From Cytobacillus suaedae (GTDB lineage Bacteria; Bacillota; Bacilli; Bacillales; Bacillaceae_L): 64,000 nt of DNA. The stretch spans positions 3,869,001-3,933,000 of the forward strand of contig CP063163.1 of assembly GCA_014960805.1 (NCBI GenBank), read 5' to 3'. Made by a program: the position numbers and the translations under genes. How positions within the stretch are numbered: the stretch's first letter is position 1; every line of letters starts with the position of its first letter. Shown one piece after another: positions 37,728 to 47,254 of the stretch. The notes beneath the pieces were generated by a model that did not search any database, had not been told where the DNA came from, and was given only the letters and a program-made list of their open reading frames with translations.

Positions 37728-38651
37728 CTATTTCCCCTCCGTTATTTCTAAGAATTTTTCCTCTAAGGTTGTTTGAGCCGATATAATTCCATAGACCTTA
37801 ATATTGTTTTTTACCAATACCTCGTTTATTTCTGCTATTTCATCCTTATTGACCGTTAAGCTAATGGAATCTTCTTGTTCTTCTTTCACATCCAACATTT
37901 CAAAGTTTGATGTAATGATTGCTACTGCCTTTTTCACTTCTTTAACGTAAAACCTTGTTTTCTCCTTTACTGAAGAACCTACAAAATCCCCAACAGTTTC
38001 AACACTAATTAATTTTCCATGTTGAATAATCCCAATGCGGTCACACATCAATTGCATTTCTGATAAAAGGTGACTTGATACAAATACAGCTATGTTTTCC
38101 TCATGGGCAATGCGTCTAATGTAATTTCGAATCTCCCTTATACCAGCAGGATCTAGTCCATTAGTAGGCTCATCCAGAATTAAAAGTTTAGGAGAATGAA
38201 GTAGAGCCTGAGCAAGTCCTAATCTTTGACGCATTCCTAATGAGTAGCTCCCCACTTTCTTCATAATGCTTTTTTCTAGTCCTACTAGCTTTACAATTTC
38301 ATTCATTCGTTCTCTTGATATTTTAGTTGATGCCATCCTAGCGTAATGAATAAGATTATCGTATCCAGACATAAATTTATACATTTCGGGATTTTCGATT
38401 ATTCCACCAACATGTGCTATCGCCTTTTCGAAATTACGCTTGATACTTACATTATTTATTAAAATTTCTCCCTCTGTTATATCCATTAAACCAACCATCA
38501 TTCTAATCGTTGTAGTTTTACCAGCACCATTTGGCCCTAGAAAACCAAATACTTCTCCTGGATAAACCTTAAGCGAAATGCCCTTAATAATCTCACTTTT
38601 TCCAATACGCTTTTTAACATCTATTAATTCAACCACAGGTTGTTTATTCAT
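37728..38651 (-). CDS. ABC transporter ATP-binding protein
   Basis: A 307-aa ATPase with Walker A GPNGAGKT (about 40), Q-loop, signature YSLGMRQRLG (about 140), Walker B LLILDEPTNGLD and a switch His in SSHLL. It belongs to the BcrA/CcmA-like ABC-2 branch. Its C-terminal extension (230-307) may contact the permease. It is the first gene of the operon ABC-permease-RR-kinase, which is probably induced by the substrate through the kinase. Confidence 0.92.
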   Translation of the reverse strand: MNKQPVVELIDVKKRIGKSEIIKGISLKVYPGEVFGFLGPNGAGKTTTIRMMVGLMDITEGEILINNVSIKRNFEKAIAHVGGIIENPEMYKFMSGYDNLIHYARMASTKISRERMNEIVKLVGLEKSIMKKVGSYSLGMRQRLGLAQALLHSPKLLILDEPTNGLDPAGIREIRNYIRRIAHEENIAVFVSSHLLSEMQLMCDRIGIIQHGKLISVETVGDFVGSSVKEKTRFYVKEVKKAVAIITSNFEMLDVKEEQEDSISLTVNKDEIAEINEVLVKNNIKVYGIISAQTTLEEKFLEITEGK

Positions 38652-38821
38652 CGTAATCCCTCCCTTGTTATCTAAGGCTATTATGACAAAGAGGTCTTAT
38701 AAGCGGATTATGAAGTTATTAAAAAAGTATTAAAATGTAATAGAACTTTGTATGTAGTAGAAGTATAATTAAAATAAGAACATACATTCTCTAATTAAAA
38801 ATAAGAAAGGATGTGTTTTAG

Positions 38822-39148
38822 GTGAAAGACTGGGAGGCAGCATATTTAGCAGGGATAATTGACGGTGAAGGAACAATATCACTTACCAGAATGCATAAAT
38901 GTGAACATCGCAGACCTTGTATAACAATTGCATCAACAGATTATGAACTATTACTTTTTATTCAAAGTTTAACTGAAGGAGCTATTTCTAGTAAGAAAAA
39001 TTACAACCCTGAGCGCCATAAGGATTCCTTCACTTTAACTATTAAGAATAAAGCAATTGTGTTAAACATTCTTAAAGGTATATCCATCTATCTTAGAGTT
39101 GATAAAAAGCGGAATAGAGCATTGTGGATATTGGAGAATTACGAGTAG
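38822..39148 (+). CDS. LAGLIDADG homing endonuclease, single-motif
   Basis: A 108-aa protein with the motif LAGIIDGEG near residue 9, in which the Asp/Glu acts in DNA cleavage, followed by a typical alpha-beta LAGLIDADG fold. A single motif implies a homodimer. GTG start, with AAGGATG about 10 nt upstream. It is convergent with ssrA and lies outside the tmRNA gene, separated from it by a terminator; the tmRNA gene contains a group I intron with no open frame. The inference is that it helps spread that intron in trans, or is a remnant of an element. Confidence 0.85.
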   Translation: MKDWEAAYLAGIIDGEGTISLTRMHKCEHRRPCITIASTDYELLLFIQSLTEGAISSKKNYNPERHKDSFTLTIKNKAIVLNILKGISIYLRVDKKRNRALWILENYE

Positions 39149-39246
39149 GTCACTCCACGTAATGGCAAGTATAGTGTGGAAGGTTTAAGAAGGAAACTAA
39201 TTTTCGAAGATAAATTTTTCCAGATCTAAAAAAGACAAAATAAAAA

Positions 39247-39268
39247 CCACCAAATATGTATTTGGTGG
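39247..39268 (-). terminator. ssrA: Terminator of ssrA
   Basis: CCACCAAAT/ATTTGGTGG stem overlapping the encoded 3' CCA end, followed by TTTTTATTTT on the minus strand. Confidence 0.9.
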
Positions 39269-39279
39269 AGACGGTGGGA

Positions 39280-39562
39280 CGTGCTATTCCAGATTTTCAT
39301 CATGGCACTGACTATATCTTGAACCTATTGTAGTTGGTTAGGTCCTTCGGCGTGTTATGCAAAATATATATTTACCTTTTTAAGGGTATGATTTTGCATC
39401 CTAGTACTACCAGCTAAGTGGTAACCTATAAGTCGATACACGGCTGTTGGATTGCTCCACATACCGCTCGGCATTGCCATATCGCCACTATGTGCGACTT
39501 AGGTTTCACCGATAAAGCCGAATTTTCACTTATGTGTTACCACATAAGGCGACTAATAACTA
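39280..39562 (-). mobile_element. Group I intron in the tmRNA T-loop
   Basis: A 283-nt intervening sequence at the T-loop. The 5' exon ends in U, and exon CGAU pairs with intron GUCG to give a P1 with the U-G wobble at the splice site. The intron ends in G. The P7-region consensus GTTCAAGATATAGTC is present near the 3' end (39310-39324 on the plus strand), with P4/P6-like GGTGAAACCTAAGTC near the 5' end. It is too short and lacks an open frame for an internal endonuclease. Removal restores a normal 363-nt tmRNA. Confidence 0.9.
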
Positions 39563-39781
39563 ATCGAACCCACGTCCAAAAGCATCGGCACTTAAGCATC
39601 TACGAGTGTAGTCGATATATTAGCATTTCGCTTACCTCTAGGCCTATCGACAGGCTTTGAGAGCAGCTAGTCTGGTTGTTCTCTTCCTTTGTCCTCAGAC
39701 GGTGAACTCCGGCGTAGCCCACTTAGAGTGAGTCCCTGATCCTACCACATGGGCGATGGAGGGAGGAACCGCTATAGACTG

Positions 39782-39820
39782 TTATTAAGCAGCTAAAGCG
39801 AAGTTGTTGTTTTCTTTGCC
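39782..39820 (-). other. ssrA: tmRNA tag-peptide reading frame
   Basis: Resume codon GGC, then 11 codons in all giving GKENNNFALAA (with Ala from the alanylated tmRNA in front), then TAA TAA. The ALAA end is the ClpXP degron typical of Bacillus tags. The tag is shorter than the B. subtilis tag as I remember it. Confidence 0.9.
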
Positions 39821-39995
39821 AGTTATAGGCGTTGACGTTTTAACGAGGCCGATCCCCTCGACTCGCAACCCAAGCTCGAACTACCCCTGTCGAATCCGTA
39901 GCGTCCCCATATAATAAAAGGGTGTTTCGGATAAGAGGATCAATGTCCTCAGTGAATAACTCTTACTCGTTGCTATTCAATTACCTTACAACGTT

Positions 39996-40023
39996 ATTAT
40001 AACATACTCACATACAATTTCAA
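39996..40023 (-). promoter_or_regulatory. ssrA: SigA promoter of ssrA
   Basis: On the minus strand: TTGAAA, 16-bp spacer, TATAAT, between smpB and ssrA. The transcript has a leader of about 80 nt before the mature 5' end, including a GAGGA...TCCTC mini-hairpin. Confidence 0.85.
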
Positions 40024-40040
40024 TTGTAAATAACTGTAAG

Positions 40041-40508
40041 CTATTCTTTCATTCGGTCTCTAAATGCTCTCTCGATATCACGTTTTGCTTCTTTTTGCTT
40101 AAGATCCTCACGTTTATCGTATTGCTTTTTACCTTTACCAAGGCCAAGCAAAAGCTTTGCATACCCATTTTTAAGGTAGATTTTTAAAGGAACTAATGTA
40201 TAACCAGTTTCTTTTGTGTATCCGATTAGTTTACTGATTTCACGTTTATGAAGCAATAGTTTACGTGTACGAAGTGGATCGTGATTGTAACGATTTCCTT
40301 GCTCATATGGACTAATGTGCATGTTGTGTAGGAACACTTCGCCATTTTGTACCTTTGCATAGGAATCCTTCATGTTCGCACGACCTGCTCTAAGAGACTT
40401 AATTTCAGTACCCTGTAGAACAATCCCTGTTTCATATGTTTCCTCAATAAAGAAATCGTGATTCGCTTTTTTGTTTTGAGCAATGACCTTTCCTGTCCCT
40501 TTTGGCAT
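40041..40508 (-). CDS. smpB: SsrA-binding protein SmpB
   Basis: A 155-aa beta-barrel protein that binds tmRNA and delivers it to stalled ribosomes. Signature stretches [24 protein letters not shown] are split over residues 11-34, with [12 protein letters not shown] and [11 protein letters not shown]. The basic C-terminus ([19 protein letters not shown]) forms the tail that enters the mRNA channel. It lies directly upstream of ssrA. Its position next to ssrA and downstream of rnr is typical for Bacillus. Confidence 0.98.
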   Translation of the reverse strand: MPKGTGKVIAQNKKANHDFFIEETYETGIVLQGTEIKSLRAGRANMKDSYAKVQNGEVFLHNMHISPYEQGNRYNHDPLRTRKLLLHKREISKLIGYTKETGYTLVPLKIYLKNGYAKLLLGLGKGKKQYDKREDLKQKEAKRDIERAFRDRMKE

Positions 40509-40777
40509 CGCACTTCCCCCTTACAAACGGTACCTATCATTTTAACAAAAATATCCTCTTATTTCAAACAACGGGTTCCAAACCTATCTTTGTAACCAAA
40601 TTTTAAAATAAAATGTATCTCTAATGCACCCCAAAAGCTTGCTTCCATATTAATTAGCTCAATAAGTACAGTCCAAGTGAAAACATACTTCAATTTAGAG
40701 GAATAAATAGGCATGAATAGATACATATTATAAAGGTCTTTTCATAAATTTTGATGCTTTAAATGTATATTAAACAA

Positions 40778-40910
40778 GAGTGGATTGGAGCGGAAGGCAC
40801 TTGACTCCTGCGGGAAGTAGAGGAAAGGTCGAGACCCCACAAGGCGCATGCGCCGAGGAGGCTCGACTTCCTCCCCGCGGAAAGCAAGTGCCTGCAGCGC
40901 AAAGGAACGG
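40778..40910 (-). repeat. Palindromic intergenic repeat, copy C
   Basis: A 133-bp copy of the short version (no AAAAAGCC hairpin module). Instead it has a GGCGCATGCGCC loop. Core blocks are the same as in copies B, D and F. Confidence 0.88.
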
Positions 40911-40982
40911 CCATGGTTCTATGTGAAAACAATAACTTTTTAGAAAAGAGCCATCATAAAAAACCAAACTAGGTGGTTTATT

Positions 40983-41441
40983 ATGTCTTTAGTGATTTAT
41001 ATAGTAATAATGTGGTTTGTACTAGGTTTAATGATAGTTGATAAAAAAGTGATTGGAAATAGAGAAATCATTTTTGTCTTTATGCTGGTGTCTACAGTGA
41101 ATACACATAGTTATTTACTTGTTTCAGAGACATTTAATCTTGTTAATATCTCTCACGAACTATCCAGATACAATAGTTATATACTACATAGAAGTTTTCT
41201 AAATCCAATACTTGTTTCCTACTGTTTAAATAGGATTTTTATAAAAGATACAGGAAAAGGGCAAATAATCCCTTTATTACTATCACTAGGTATATTAATG
41301 GTTCTTGAAGCTCTAAACTTAAAACTTGAGATTATTAGCTATAAGACTTGGAATTTTTTCTTTACAATATGCTATCTGTTTGGTCTTTTAATATTATCTT
41401 ATGGTTCTTTGAGATTGTTTAAAAAGATAGGGTGGACGTGA
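40983..41441 (+). CDS. Unrecognised membrane protein 1
   Basis: A 152-aa protein with about four to five hydrophobic segments (1-20, 28-48, 97-115, 125-145). I do not recognise a family. It overlaps the next gene by 10 bp, so the two are translationally coupled and probably form a two-component membrane complex. Copy C of the repeat lies just upstream. Confidence 0.65.
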   Translation: MSLVIYIVIMWFVLGLMIVDKKVIGNREIIFVFMLVSTVNTHSYLLVSETFNLVNISHELSRYNSYILHRSFLNPILVSYCLNRIFIKDTGKGQIIPLLLSLGILMVLEALNLKLEIISYKTWNFFFTICYLFGLLILSYGSLRLFKKIGWT

Positions 41442-41947
41442 TGATAGCCAATGCATTACCTTTTGTAGAACATAGTTTTGGTAAAAACGATTATTTTATT
41501 ATTGCTGCAGTAGTTGTATTTTATGGTGTTATATTAATTTTGCCTAAATTGTTTTCAAATCGTTTTGTGAGCTTCTTATTAATCTTTATCGGAATTTTAT
41601 TTGCAAGTCTATTTGATAGCACAATTGGTGCAGCCCCTTTTGACTTTTATGATATTATGGACGGACCTAAGTATACCGTAATGGATTTATTTGCTTATTT
41701 AGTATATGGTCCATTTGGATACTTGTTTATCTATTATTATGTTAAGTGGGACATTACTGGAATAAAAACAATCTTCTATATCGCACTTTGGACGTTAGCT
41801 GGAATACTGTTTGAGTGGATTAATGTTAAGTTTGACGTGTTTACCTATAAGGCAGGATATCAACTTACCTATTCCATACCAATTTATCTACTAGTTCAAA
41901 CTGTACTGGTCTTTTTTTATAAATATATAAGGGAGACAGGCCATTGA
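41432..41947 (+). CDS. Unrecognised membrane protein 2
   Basis: A 171-aa protein with about five hydrophobic segments (20-40, 47-66, 80-105, 118-138, 145-165). It has conserved-looking charged or polar residues between spans (DSTIGAAPFDFYD, EWINVKFDVFTYKAGYQ). I do not recognise a family. It overlaps the preceding membrane protein gene by 10 bp. It could be part of an uncharacterised transport or sensing pair seen in sporulating Bacilli. Confidence 0.65.
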   Translation: MDVMIANALPFVEHSFGKNDYFIIAAVVVFYGVILILPKLFSNRFVSFLLIFIGILFASLFDSTIGAAPFDFYDIMDGPKYTVMDLFAYLVYGPFGYLFIYYYVKWDITGIKTIFYIALWTLAGILFEWINVKFDVFTYKAGYQLTYSIPIYLLVQTVLVFFYKYIRETGH

Positions 41948-42003
41948 CTATTAATGTTTACTGTTTGCATTAGGCGAATGAACCCGTTACCGTTATTTAA
42001 CGC

Positions 42004-42582
42004 CTACTTTGTCCATTTATTAATGGAGTTGATCTCTTGAATCGATATTTTCTCAAGGAGTGATTCTGGATCATCCGAGATTACAAGTGAATCTATATAC
42101 TCTTTCTTTAGAAACCCTTCATTAATCATGTGCTTAAACGTGTCAATAAGACCATCATAAAAGCCATTTACATTATAAATTCCAATTGGTTTTTGATGGT
42201 ATCCAATTTGATACCATGTCATTACTTCAGCCAATTCCTCTAGTGTTCCAATTCCCCCTGGTAAGGCGATAAACCCATCAGAAAGCTCATACATCTTCGC
42301 TTTCCTCTCATGCATATCCTTAACCACGAGGAGCTCCGTAAGCTCAATATGTTCGACATTTTGATAAATAATCTCTGGAATAACTCCGGTTACACGTCCT
42401 CCGTGTGCAAGAACTGACCGAGAAATCTCTCCCATTAAGCCAACATTTCCGCCACCATAAACTAACTCAATGTTTTTTTGGGCTAAAACTGTTCCTAATT
42501 CGTTAACCTTTTCTTGATAGATAGAGGAATTTCCAAAACTCGATCCACAGAATATACAGATTTTCTTTAAAGTCTTCACCAT
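42004..42582 (-). CDS. LOG-family protein, YvdD-like
   Basis: A 192-aa Rossmann-like protein with the signature PGGIGTLEE (about 107) and GGGNVGLMG (about 43), matching cytokinin riboside 5'-monophosphate phosphoribohydrolase (LOG) proteins. In bacteria the family removes ribose phosphate from nucleotides and also includes proteins once called lysine decarboxylase. It is monocistronic, in the style of B. subtilis YvdD. Confidence 0.92.
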   Translation of the reverse strand: MVKTLKKICIFCGSSFGNSSIYQEKVNELGTVLAQKNIELVYGGGNVGLMGEISRSVLAHGGRVTGVIPEIIYQNVEHIELTELLVVKDMHERKAKMYELSDGFIALPGGIGTLEELAEVMTWYQIGYHQKPIGIYNVNGFYDGLIDTFKHMINEGFLKKEYIDSLVISDDPESLLEKISIQEINSINKWTK

Positions 42583-42771
42583 AATTCCCCGTTCTTTTTT
42601 GTATTTGATAGGTAGAGTATATCCTTATTAAGATGAACAATAAACTACTTTTAGTTTAAGTGATGCAAAATTATTGATTTTATTTCCAGTTTGAATATAA
42701 TAAAAAATAGATAGTTGTTCTATATTAATAGAACAATATAATAAAAAGAGGTTTGTAGGAGGAAGAGATAG

Positions 42772-43428
42772 ATGATAAAGACCATGCGAGAGGATATAAA
42801 CATGGTATTTGAGCAAGACCCCTCTGCTAAAAGTGTTCTAGAAGTGATCCTAACCTATTCTGGCATACATGCTATTTGGTCTCACCGTATTGCCCATAAA
42901 TTTTATAAAAAGAGGTTTTACTTTATAGCCCGATTGATTTCTCAAATTTCACGGTTCTTTACAGGAATTGAAATTCATCCTGGTGCTAAAATTGGTAAGC
43001 GTTTCTTTATTGATCACGGAATGGGTGTTGTTATCGGCGAAACCTGTGAAATAGGAAATGATGTTACCATTTATCAAGGTGTTACACTCGGAGGCACAGG
43101 AAAGGAAAAAGGTAAGAGACATCCAACTATTATGGACAATGTTCTAATTGCTTCTGGCGCGAAAGTTCTAGGTTCAATCACGGTTGGCGAGAATTCAAAA
43201 ATAGGAGCAGGCTCGGTCGTATTACACGAAGTACCTTCTAACTCCACCGTTGTTGGCATACCTGGACGTGTCGTTATACAGAACGGTGTCAAAATCCAAA
43301 AAGATTTAAATCACTGCAACTTACCTGATCCAATTGGTGAACAACTGACTGGAATTGAGCAGGAACTAGAGAAAATACTATTACAACATAATCAGCAGTC
43401 TAGTCAGAAGATAAAAAGAGTGATGTAA
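42772..43428 (+). CDS. cysE: Serine O-acetyltransferase
   Basis: A 218-aa left-handed beta-helix enzyme that acetylates L-serine for cysteine synthesis. Signature hexapeptide turns [20 protein letters not shown] are split over residues 83-102, with [15 protein letters not shown] and [28 protein letters not shown] lies 9 nt upstream of the ATG. No T-box or S-box leader is visible. It is not next to cysS, unlike in many Bacillus genomes. An EpsC-like acetyltransferase is less likely because no exopolysaccharide genes are near. Confidence 0.9.
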   Translation: MIKTMREDINMVFEQDPSAKSVLEVILTYSGIHAIWSHRIAHKFYKKRFYFIARLISQISRFFTGIEIHPGAKIGKRFFIDHGMGVVIGETCEIGNDVTIYQGVTLGGTGKEKGKRHPTIMDNVLIASGAKVLGSITVGENSKIGAGSVVLHEVPSNSTVVGIPGRVVIQNGVKIQKDLNHCNLPDPIGEQLTGIEQELEKILLQHNQQSSQKIKRVM

Positions 43429-43483
43429 CTTCAAAGGATGTTCATTTGGATACAGTTATTGCTTTCCAAATAGAGTGTGGTTA

Positions 43484-43610
43484 GTTGATTGGAGGGGAAG
43501 GCACTTGACTCCTGCGGGAAGTGGAGGAAAGGTCGAGACCCCGCAAACCGAAGGTTGAGGAGGCTCGACTTCCTCCCCGCGGAAAGCAAGTGCCTGGACC
43601 GGAAATCAAC
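43484..43610 (-). repeat. Palindromic intergenic repeat, copy D
   Basis: A 127-bp short version with ends GTTGATT/AATCAAC and the same CGGGA...GAGGAAAGGTCGAGACCCCGC core as copies B, C and F. Confidence 0.88.
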
Positions 43611-43639
43611 GAACTATAGAATTATATAAATTAAATAAT

Positions 43640-43684
43640 GAGGGCTGCCCTCAAAGTCACTTAATCTTGACCTTTGGACAGCCC
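43640..43684 (-). terminator. Probable terminator of rnr
   Basis: Minus-strand stem GGGCTG..CCAAAGGTCA / TGACTTTGaGG.CAGCCC just past the rnr stop, followed by TCATTATTT. The tail is moderate. Confidence 0.6.
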
Positions 43685-43693
43685 TTTAAATAC

Positions 43694-46021
43694 TTATTTG
43701 TTCTTACGCTTTCTGCTCTTTTGTTTTGGTACATTATCAAAAAACTTTTTCTTTTTCTTTGGTGGCTTATTAGGATCGCCTTGTTTTTCAGAAGTTTTTG
43801 TGTCTGTCTTTTTACGACGACTTGGTCCTCTATCGGCTCTAATAACTTTCGGAGCTTCTTTTGAAAGTGGACGACGTGATCCTTTCATGCCTACTACTTC
43901 AAAATCAATGGATCGCTCATCTTTATTAACATTTACAACACGAACTGTAATCTCGTCTCCGATTCTAAATACATTTCCAGTTCGTTCACCAATCATCGCT
44001 AAATGACGCTCATCATAACGATAATAATCATCCGTTAAATAACTAACGTGAACTAACCCTTCAATTGTATTTGGAAGCTCAACGAACATTCCGAAGTTTG
44101 TTACAGAGCTAATAATTCCATCATATTCTTCACCAATCTTATCAAGCATGTATTCTGCTTTCTTCATGCTATCCGTTTCACGCTCTGCTTCAACTGCACG
44201 ACGCTCCATATTCGAAGAGTGCTCTGCGATACCTGCTAATTTATCTTTCCATTTTGCTTGCGTACCACTATCAAGTTCACCATTTATTAAGTACGTTCTA
44301 ATTAAACGGTGAACGATTAAATCTGGATAACGTCGTATCGGTGAGGTGAAATGTGTATAGTAATCTGTTGATAACCCAAAGTGACCTAAGCTCTCTGGAT
44401 CATATTTTGCTTGTTTCATCGAGCGAAGCATAATGGTTGATACAACCATTTCTTCTGGTTGCCCTTGAACTGATTCAATAATTTCCTGTAAAGCACGTGG
44501 ATGAATTGAATTTCCTGTACCTTTTACAACATAGCCAAAGTTGGTAATGAACTCTAAGAACCTTCTTAACTTCTCTTCATTAGGGTCTTCATGGATACGG
44601 TAAATGAACGGTACATTCATCCAATGAAAATGCTCAGCTACTGTTTCATTAGCAGCTAACATGAATTCTTCAATAAGCTTTTCAGCCACAGAACGTTCAC
44701 GTAGTACCACATCAGTTGGCTTTCCTTCATCATCTACAAGTACTTTTGCTTCTTTAAAATCAAAGTCAATCGCACCGCGTTTCATCCTTTTTTCACGAAG
44801 GATTTGTGCAAGTACTTCCATTTCCTCAAACATTGGCACGAGTGAATCATAGCGTCCTCTGACTTCTTCATCTTTATCAACAAGAATTTTGTTCACATCT
44901 GAATAAGTCATTCGCTCAGTTGTCTTAATTACACTTTGAAAAATTTCATGTTTAACAACTGCACCTTCACTATTAATTTCCATATCACAAGAAAGTGTTA
45001 ATCGATCGACTTGCGGATTTAACGAGCAAATCCCATTTGACAGACGGTGAGGAATCATTGGTATCACTCGGTCTACCAAGTAAATACTTGTTCCACGGTC
45101 ACTCGCTTCTTTGTCAATTGGTGAACCCTCAGTAACATAATGAGTAACATCAGCAATATGAACTCCTAGTTTGTAGTTGCCGTTTTCAAGCTTCGTAACA
45201 GTTACAGCGTCATCTAAGTCCTTCGCATCTGCTCCATCAATCGTAACAATCACTTGATCACGAAGATCTTTTCTGTTTTTAATTTCAGCCTCATTAATTG
45301 TATCAGGTACACTTATTGCTTGATCTAATGCCTCTTTTGGGAAGTCCTGAGGTAAACCATGCTTATGTATAACAGATATAATATCTACACCAGGATCATT
45401 TTTATGGCCAAGGATTTGAATAATTTCACCCTCAGCACTCATTCGACCTTCAGGGTAAGTTGTTAGCTTAACAACGACCTTATGACCTTCAGCAGCACCA
45501 TTTGTTGCTTCCTTTGGGATAAAAATATCATTGGCTATTTTCTTGTCATCTGGGATAACAAACCCAAAGTTTCTACTCTCTGTATACGTCCCTACAATTT
45601 CTGTTACACCACGTTCAATAATTCTAACAATGGTACCTTCTTTACGAGTTCCAGAAGCTTCTGTGTTTATTCGAACAAGAACCGTATCACCATGCATCGC
45701 ATTGTTCATATCAGGTGGTGGAACAAACACATCGTCCATTGTTTTATCTTCAGGTAACACGAAAGCAAACCCTTTAGCATGTCCAGATAATTTACCACGG
45801 ATGAGGTTCATTTTTTCGGGAAGTCCATAACGATTGCTTCTTGTTCTAACGACGTACCCCTTTTCTTCCATAACAACAAGTGCTTTAACAAACTCTTTAA
45901 ACTCAGATGAATCTTGAATACCAAATGCCTCTTCTAATTCTTGAACAGTTAATGGCTTGTATGCCTCTTCTTTCATGAACGAAAGAAGCTTATCTATATG
46001 CTGTTTAATTTCTTGATCCAT
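43694..46021 (-). CDS. rnr: Ribonuclease R
   Basis: A 775-aa 3'-5' exoribonuclease acting on structured RNA and needed in tmRNA-dependent mRNA decay. Winged-helix N-terminus (1-65), cold-shock domains (66-230), RNB catalytic domain (about 250-580; the Asp cluster is in [12 protein letters not shown]), S1 domain (about 640-715), and a Lys/Arg-rich tail (730-775) that contacts RNA or the ribosome. GGAGGGA precedes the ATG. It follows est by 11 bp, in the secG-est-rnr-smpB order typical of Bacillus. Confidence 0.98.
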   Translation of the reverse strand: MDQEIKQHIDKLLSFMKEEAYKPLTVQELEEAFGIQDSSEFKEFVKALVVMEEKGYVVRTRSNRYGLPEKMNLIRGKLSGHAKGFAFVLPEDKTMDDVFVPPPDMNNAMHGDTVLVRINTEASGTRKEGTIVRIIERGVTEIVGTYTESRNFGFVIPDDKKIANDIFIPKEATNGAAEGHKVVVKLTTYPEGRMSAEGEIIQILGHKNDPGVDIISVIHKHGLPQDFPKEALDQAISVPDTINEAEIKNRKDLRDQVIVTIDGADAKDLDDAVTVTKLENGNYKLGVHIADVTHYVTEGSPIDKEASDRGTSIYLVDRVIPMIPHRLSNGICSLNPQVDRLTLSCDMEINSEGAVVKHEIFQSVIKTTERMTYSDVNKILVDKDEEVRGRYDSLVPMFEEMEVLAQILREKRMKRGAIDFDFKEAKVLVDDEGKPTDVVLRERSVAEKLIEEFMLAANETVAEHFHWMNVPFIYRIHEDPNEEKLRRFLEFITNFGYVVKGTGNSIHPRALQEIIESVQGQPEEMVVSTIMLRSMKQAKYDPESLGHFGLSTDYYTHFTSPIRRYPDLIVHRLIRTYLINGELDSGTQAKWKDKLAGIAEHSSNMERRAVEAERETDSMKKAEYMLDKIGEEYDGIISSVTNFGMFVELPNTIEGLVHVSYLTDDYYRYDERHLAMIGERTGNVFRIGDEITVRVVNVNKDERSIDFEVVGMKGSRRPLSKEAPKVIRADRGPSRRKKTDTKTSEKQGDPNKPPKKKKKFFDNVPKQKSRKRKNK

Positions 46022-46032
46022 TGTATCCCTCC

Positions 46033-46773
46033 TTACCAGTCTAGTGATTCTAAAAATTGAAATACATCTTCATGCAATTGTTCACGCTCTTTATCGAGAG
46101 TAATAACATGACCTGATTCCTCATACCATTTTATCAATTTCTGCTCTGACTCAACTTCGTTATAAATTATATTTGCACTATCCGTATTAATCATATGATC
46201 ATGTCTTGCCTGTACAACAAACGTTGGTGAATAGATATGATCAACATGATTACGAACATCAGAGATTAGCTCTTGTAGGGCTTTTAACGTATTCATTGGT
46301 GTTTTTTGAAATTCAATCATTTCATTTTCAATTTGCTCAGATGATTTACCTTCATACTTTTTATATTCTCTGGCATAATCAAGGATCCCGTTATACATAA
46401 CCTCTTCACTTTTGATATACATAGGTGCGCACATTGGAACTATTCCCTTTATAGGTACAGTGTATCCCATTTTTAAAGAAAATACCCCACCTAGAGACAA
46501 TCCAACCGCTGCAATATTCTCATACCCTTTTTCTTTTAAAAATTCATAGCCGCCCATAACATCCTGCCACCAATCTTCAGGTCCTGTATGAACAAGTTCC
46601 TCAGGTGGAACTCCGTGTCCTTTATATTGAGGGGCATGACATGTATATCCTTTTCCTTCTAGAAAACGACCTAACATCCGAACATCAGCCGAGTTACCAG
46701 TGAACCCGTGTAAAAGCAAGACCGCCTTTTCTCCACCTTCGAAAAAGAAAGGCTTTGGTACTACTCTTTTCAT
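46033..46773 (-). CDS. est: Carboxylesterase Est/YvaK-like
   Basis: A 246-aa alpha/beta hydrolase with oxyanion HGFTG near 23, nucleophile elbow GLSLGG (Ser near 93), Asp in ARHDHMIN (about 192) and catalytic His in SGHVITLD (about 222). It resembles the Est30 carboxylesterase. It hydrolyses short acyl esters; the physiological substrate is unknown. It is upstream of rnr in one operon (11 bp gap) and starts behind a set of palindromes. Confidence 0.92.
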   Translation of the reverse strand: MKRVVPKPFFFEGGEKAVLLLHGFTGNSADVRMLGRFLEGKGYTCHAPQYKGHGVPPEELVHTGPEDWWQDVMGGYEFLKEKGYENIAAVGLSLGGVFSLKMGYTVPIKGIVPMCAPMYIKSEEVMYNGILDYAREYKKYEGKSSEQIENEMIEFQKTPMNTLKALQELISDVRNHVDHIYSPTFVVQARHDHMINTDSANIIYNEVESEQKLIKWYEESGHVITLDKEREQLHEDVFQFLESLDW

Positions 46774-46861
46774 AAAATGATTACTCCTTCGTAATAGTAT
46801 AGTTCCATTATTATCATATGGTTAAAAACGATGCAATTCACATGAACTATTCCCTTATGTA

Positions 46862-46943
46862 TTAAACAAACGTTTGATTAAAATGATGGTTTTTTTAAAC
46901 AACCGTTTAATAAAAATCTACTTATTTTTAAACAAGCGTTTGA
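46862..46943. promoter_or_regulatory. Three operator-like 16-mers at 33-bp spacing
   Basis: Copies at 46862-46877, 46895-46910 and 46928-46943 read TTAAACAANCGTTTRA, with 6-bp arms TTAAAC/GTTTAA and a 4-bp spacer. Copy 2 is a perfect palindrome; copies 1 and 3 have one arm mismatch. Start-to-start distances are exactly 33 bp. They sit between secG and est on the est-rnr promoter side. Confidence 0.6.
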
Positions 46944-46963
46944 AAAATATCCTCAAATTACAT

Positions 46964-47003
46964 AAAAAAGGGCCAGACCTACAATGTGGTCAGACCCTTT
47001 TAA
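46964..47003 (-). terminator. Terminator of secG
   Basis: Minus-strand AAAGGGTCTGACC/GGTCTGGCCCTTT stem with a six-T tail, just past the secG stop. Confidence 0.9.
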
Positions 47004-47017
47004 AGTATATCCGGCTA

Positions 47018-47254
47018 TTATAAACCTACATATGATACTGCAATTGTTAGTACAAAGAATAGAACTGAAAGAACGATCGTAGCTTTTTGTAAAACTGCAT
47101 CAAGACCACGAGCCTTTTGTTTACCAAATAGTTGTTCAGCTCCACCTGAAATCGCTCCAGAAAGACCAGCACTTTTTCCTGATTGAAGTAGAACAGATAC
47201 AATTAAACCAAGACTGACAATAACAAGTAATGTAATAAGTAATGTGTGTAGCAT
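47018..47254 (-). CDS. secG: Protein translocase subunit SecG
   Basis: A 78-aa membrane protein with two spans (about 3-24, 55-76) and the conserved loop [23 protein letters not shown]. It joins SecYE in the translocon and speeds preprotein passage. AGGAGG lies about 9 nt upstream of the ATG. It lies next to est-rnr-smpB, the usual Bacillus location. Confidence 0.96.
   Translation of the reverse strand: MLHTLLITLLVIVSLGLIVSVLLQSGKSAGLSGAISGGAEQLFGKQKARGLDAVLQKATIVLSVLFFVLTIAVSYVGL

Larger units (their letters stand above)
39263..39908 (-). ncRNA. ssrA: Transfer-messenger RNA interrupted by an intron
   Basis: Ribosome-rescue RNA. The 5' end GGGGACGCTACGGATTCGAC and 3' end GTCTCCACCA match Bacillus tmRNA and pair as the acceptor stem. 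The mature RNA would be 346 nt (39908-39563) plus 17 nt (39279-39263), total 363 nt, once the intervening 283 nt are removed. The T-arm is split: GTGGGTTCGAT on the first exon and TCCCAC on the second, which join to a perfect GTGGG/CCCAC stem with loop TTCGATT. The tag frame starts with resume codon GGC and ends with two TAA codons. Confidence 0.95.

Noticed and set aside
39418-39660. 80-codon plus-strand frame over the intron and tmRNA
   Set aside because: It is antisense to the intron and tmRNA exons. RNA structure explains the sequence.
42628-42816. 62-codon minus-strand frame upstream of cysE
   Set aside because: It overlaps the cysE ribosome binding site and start, with no support.
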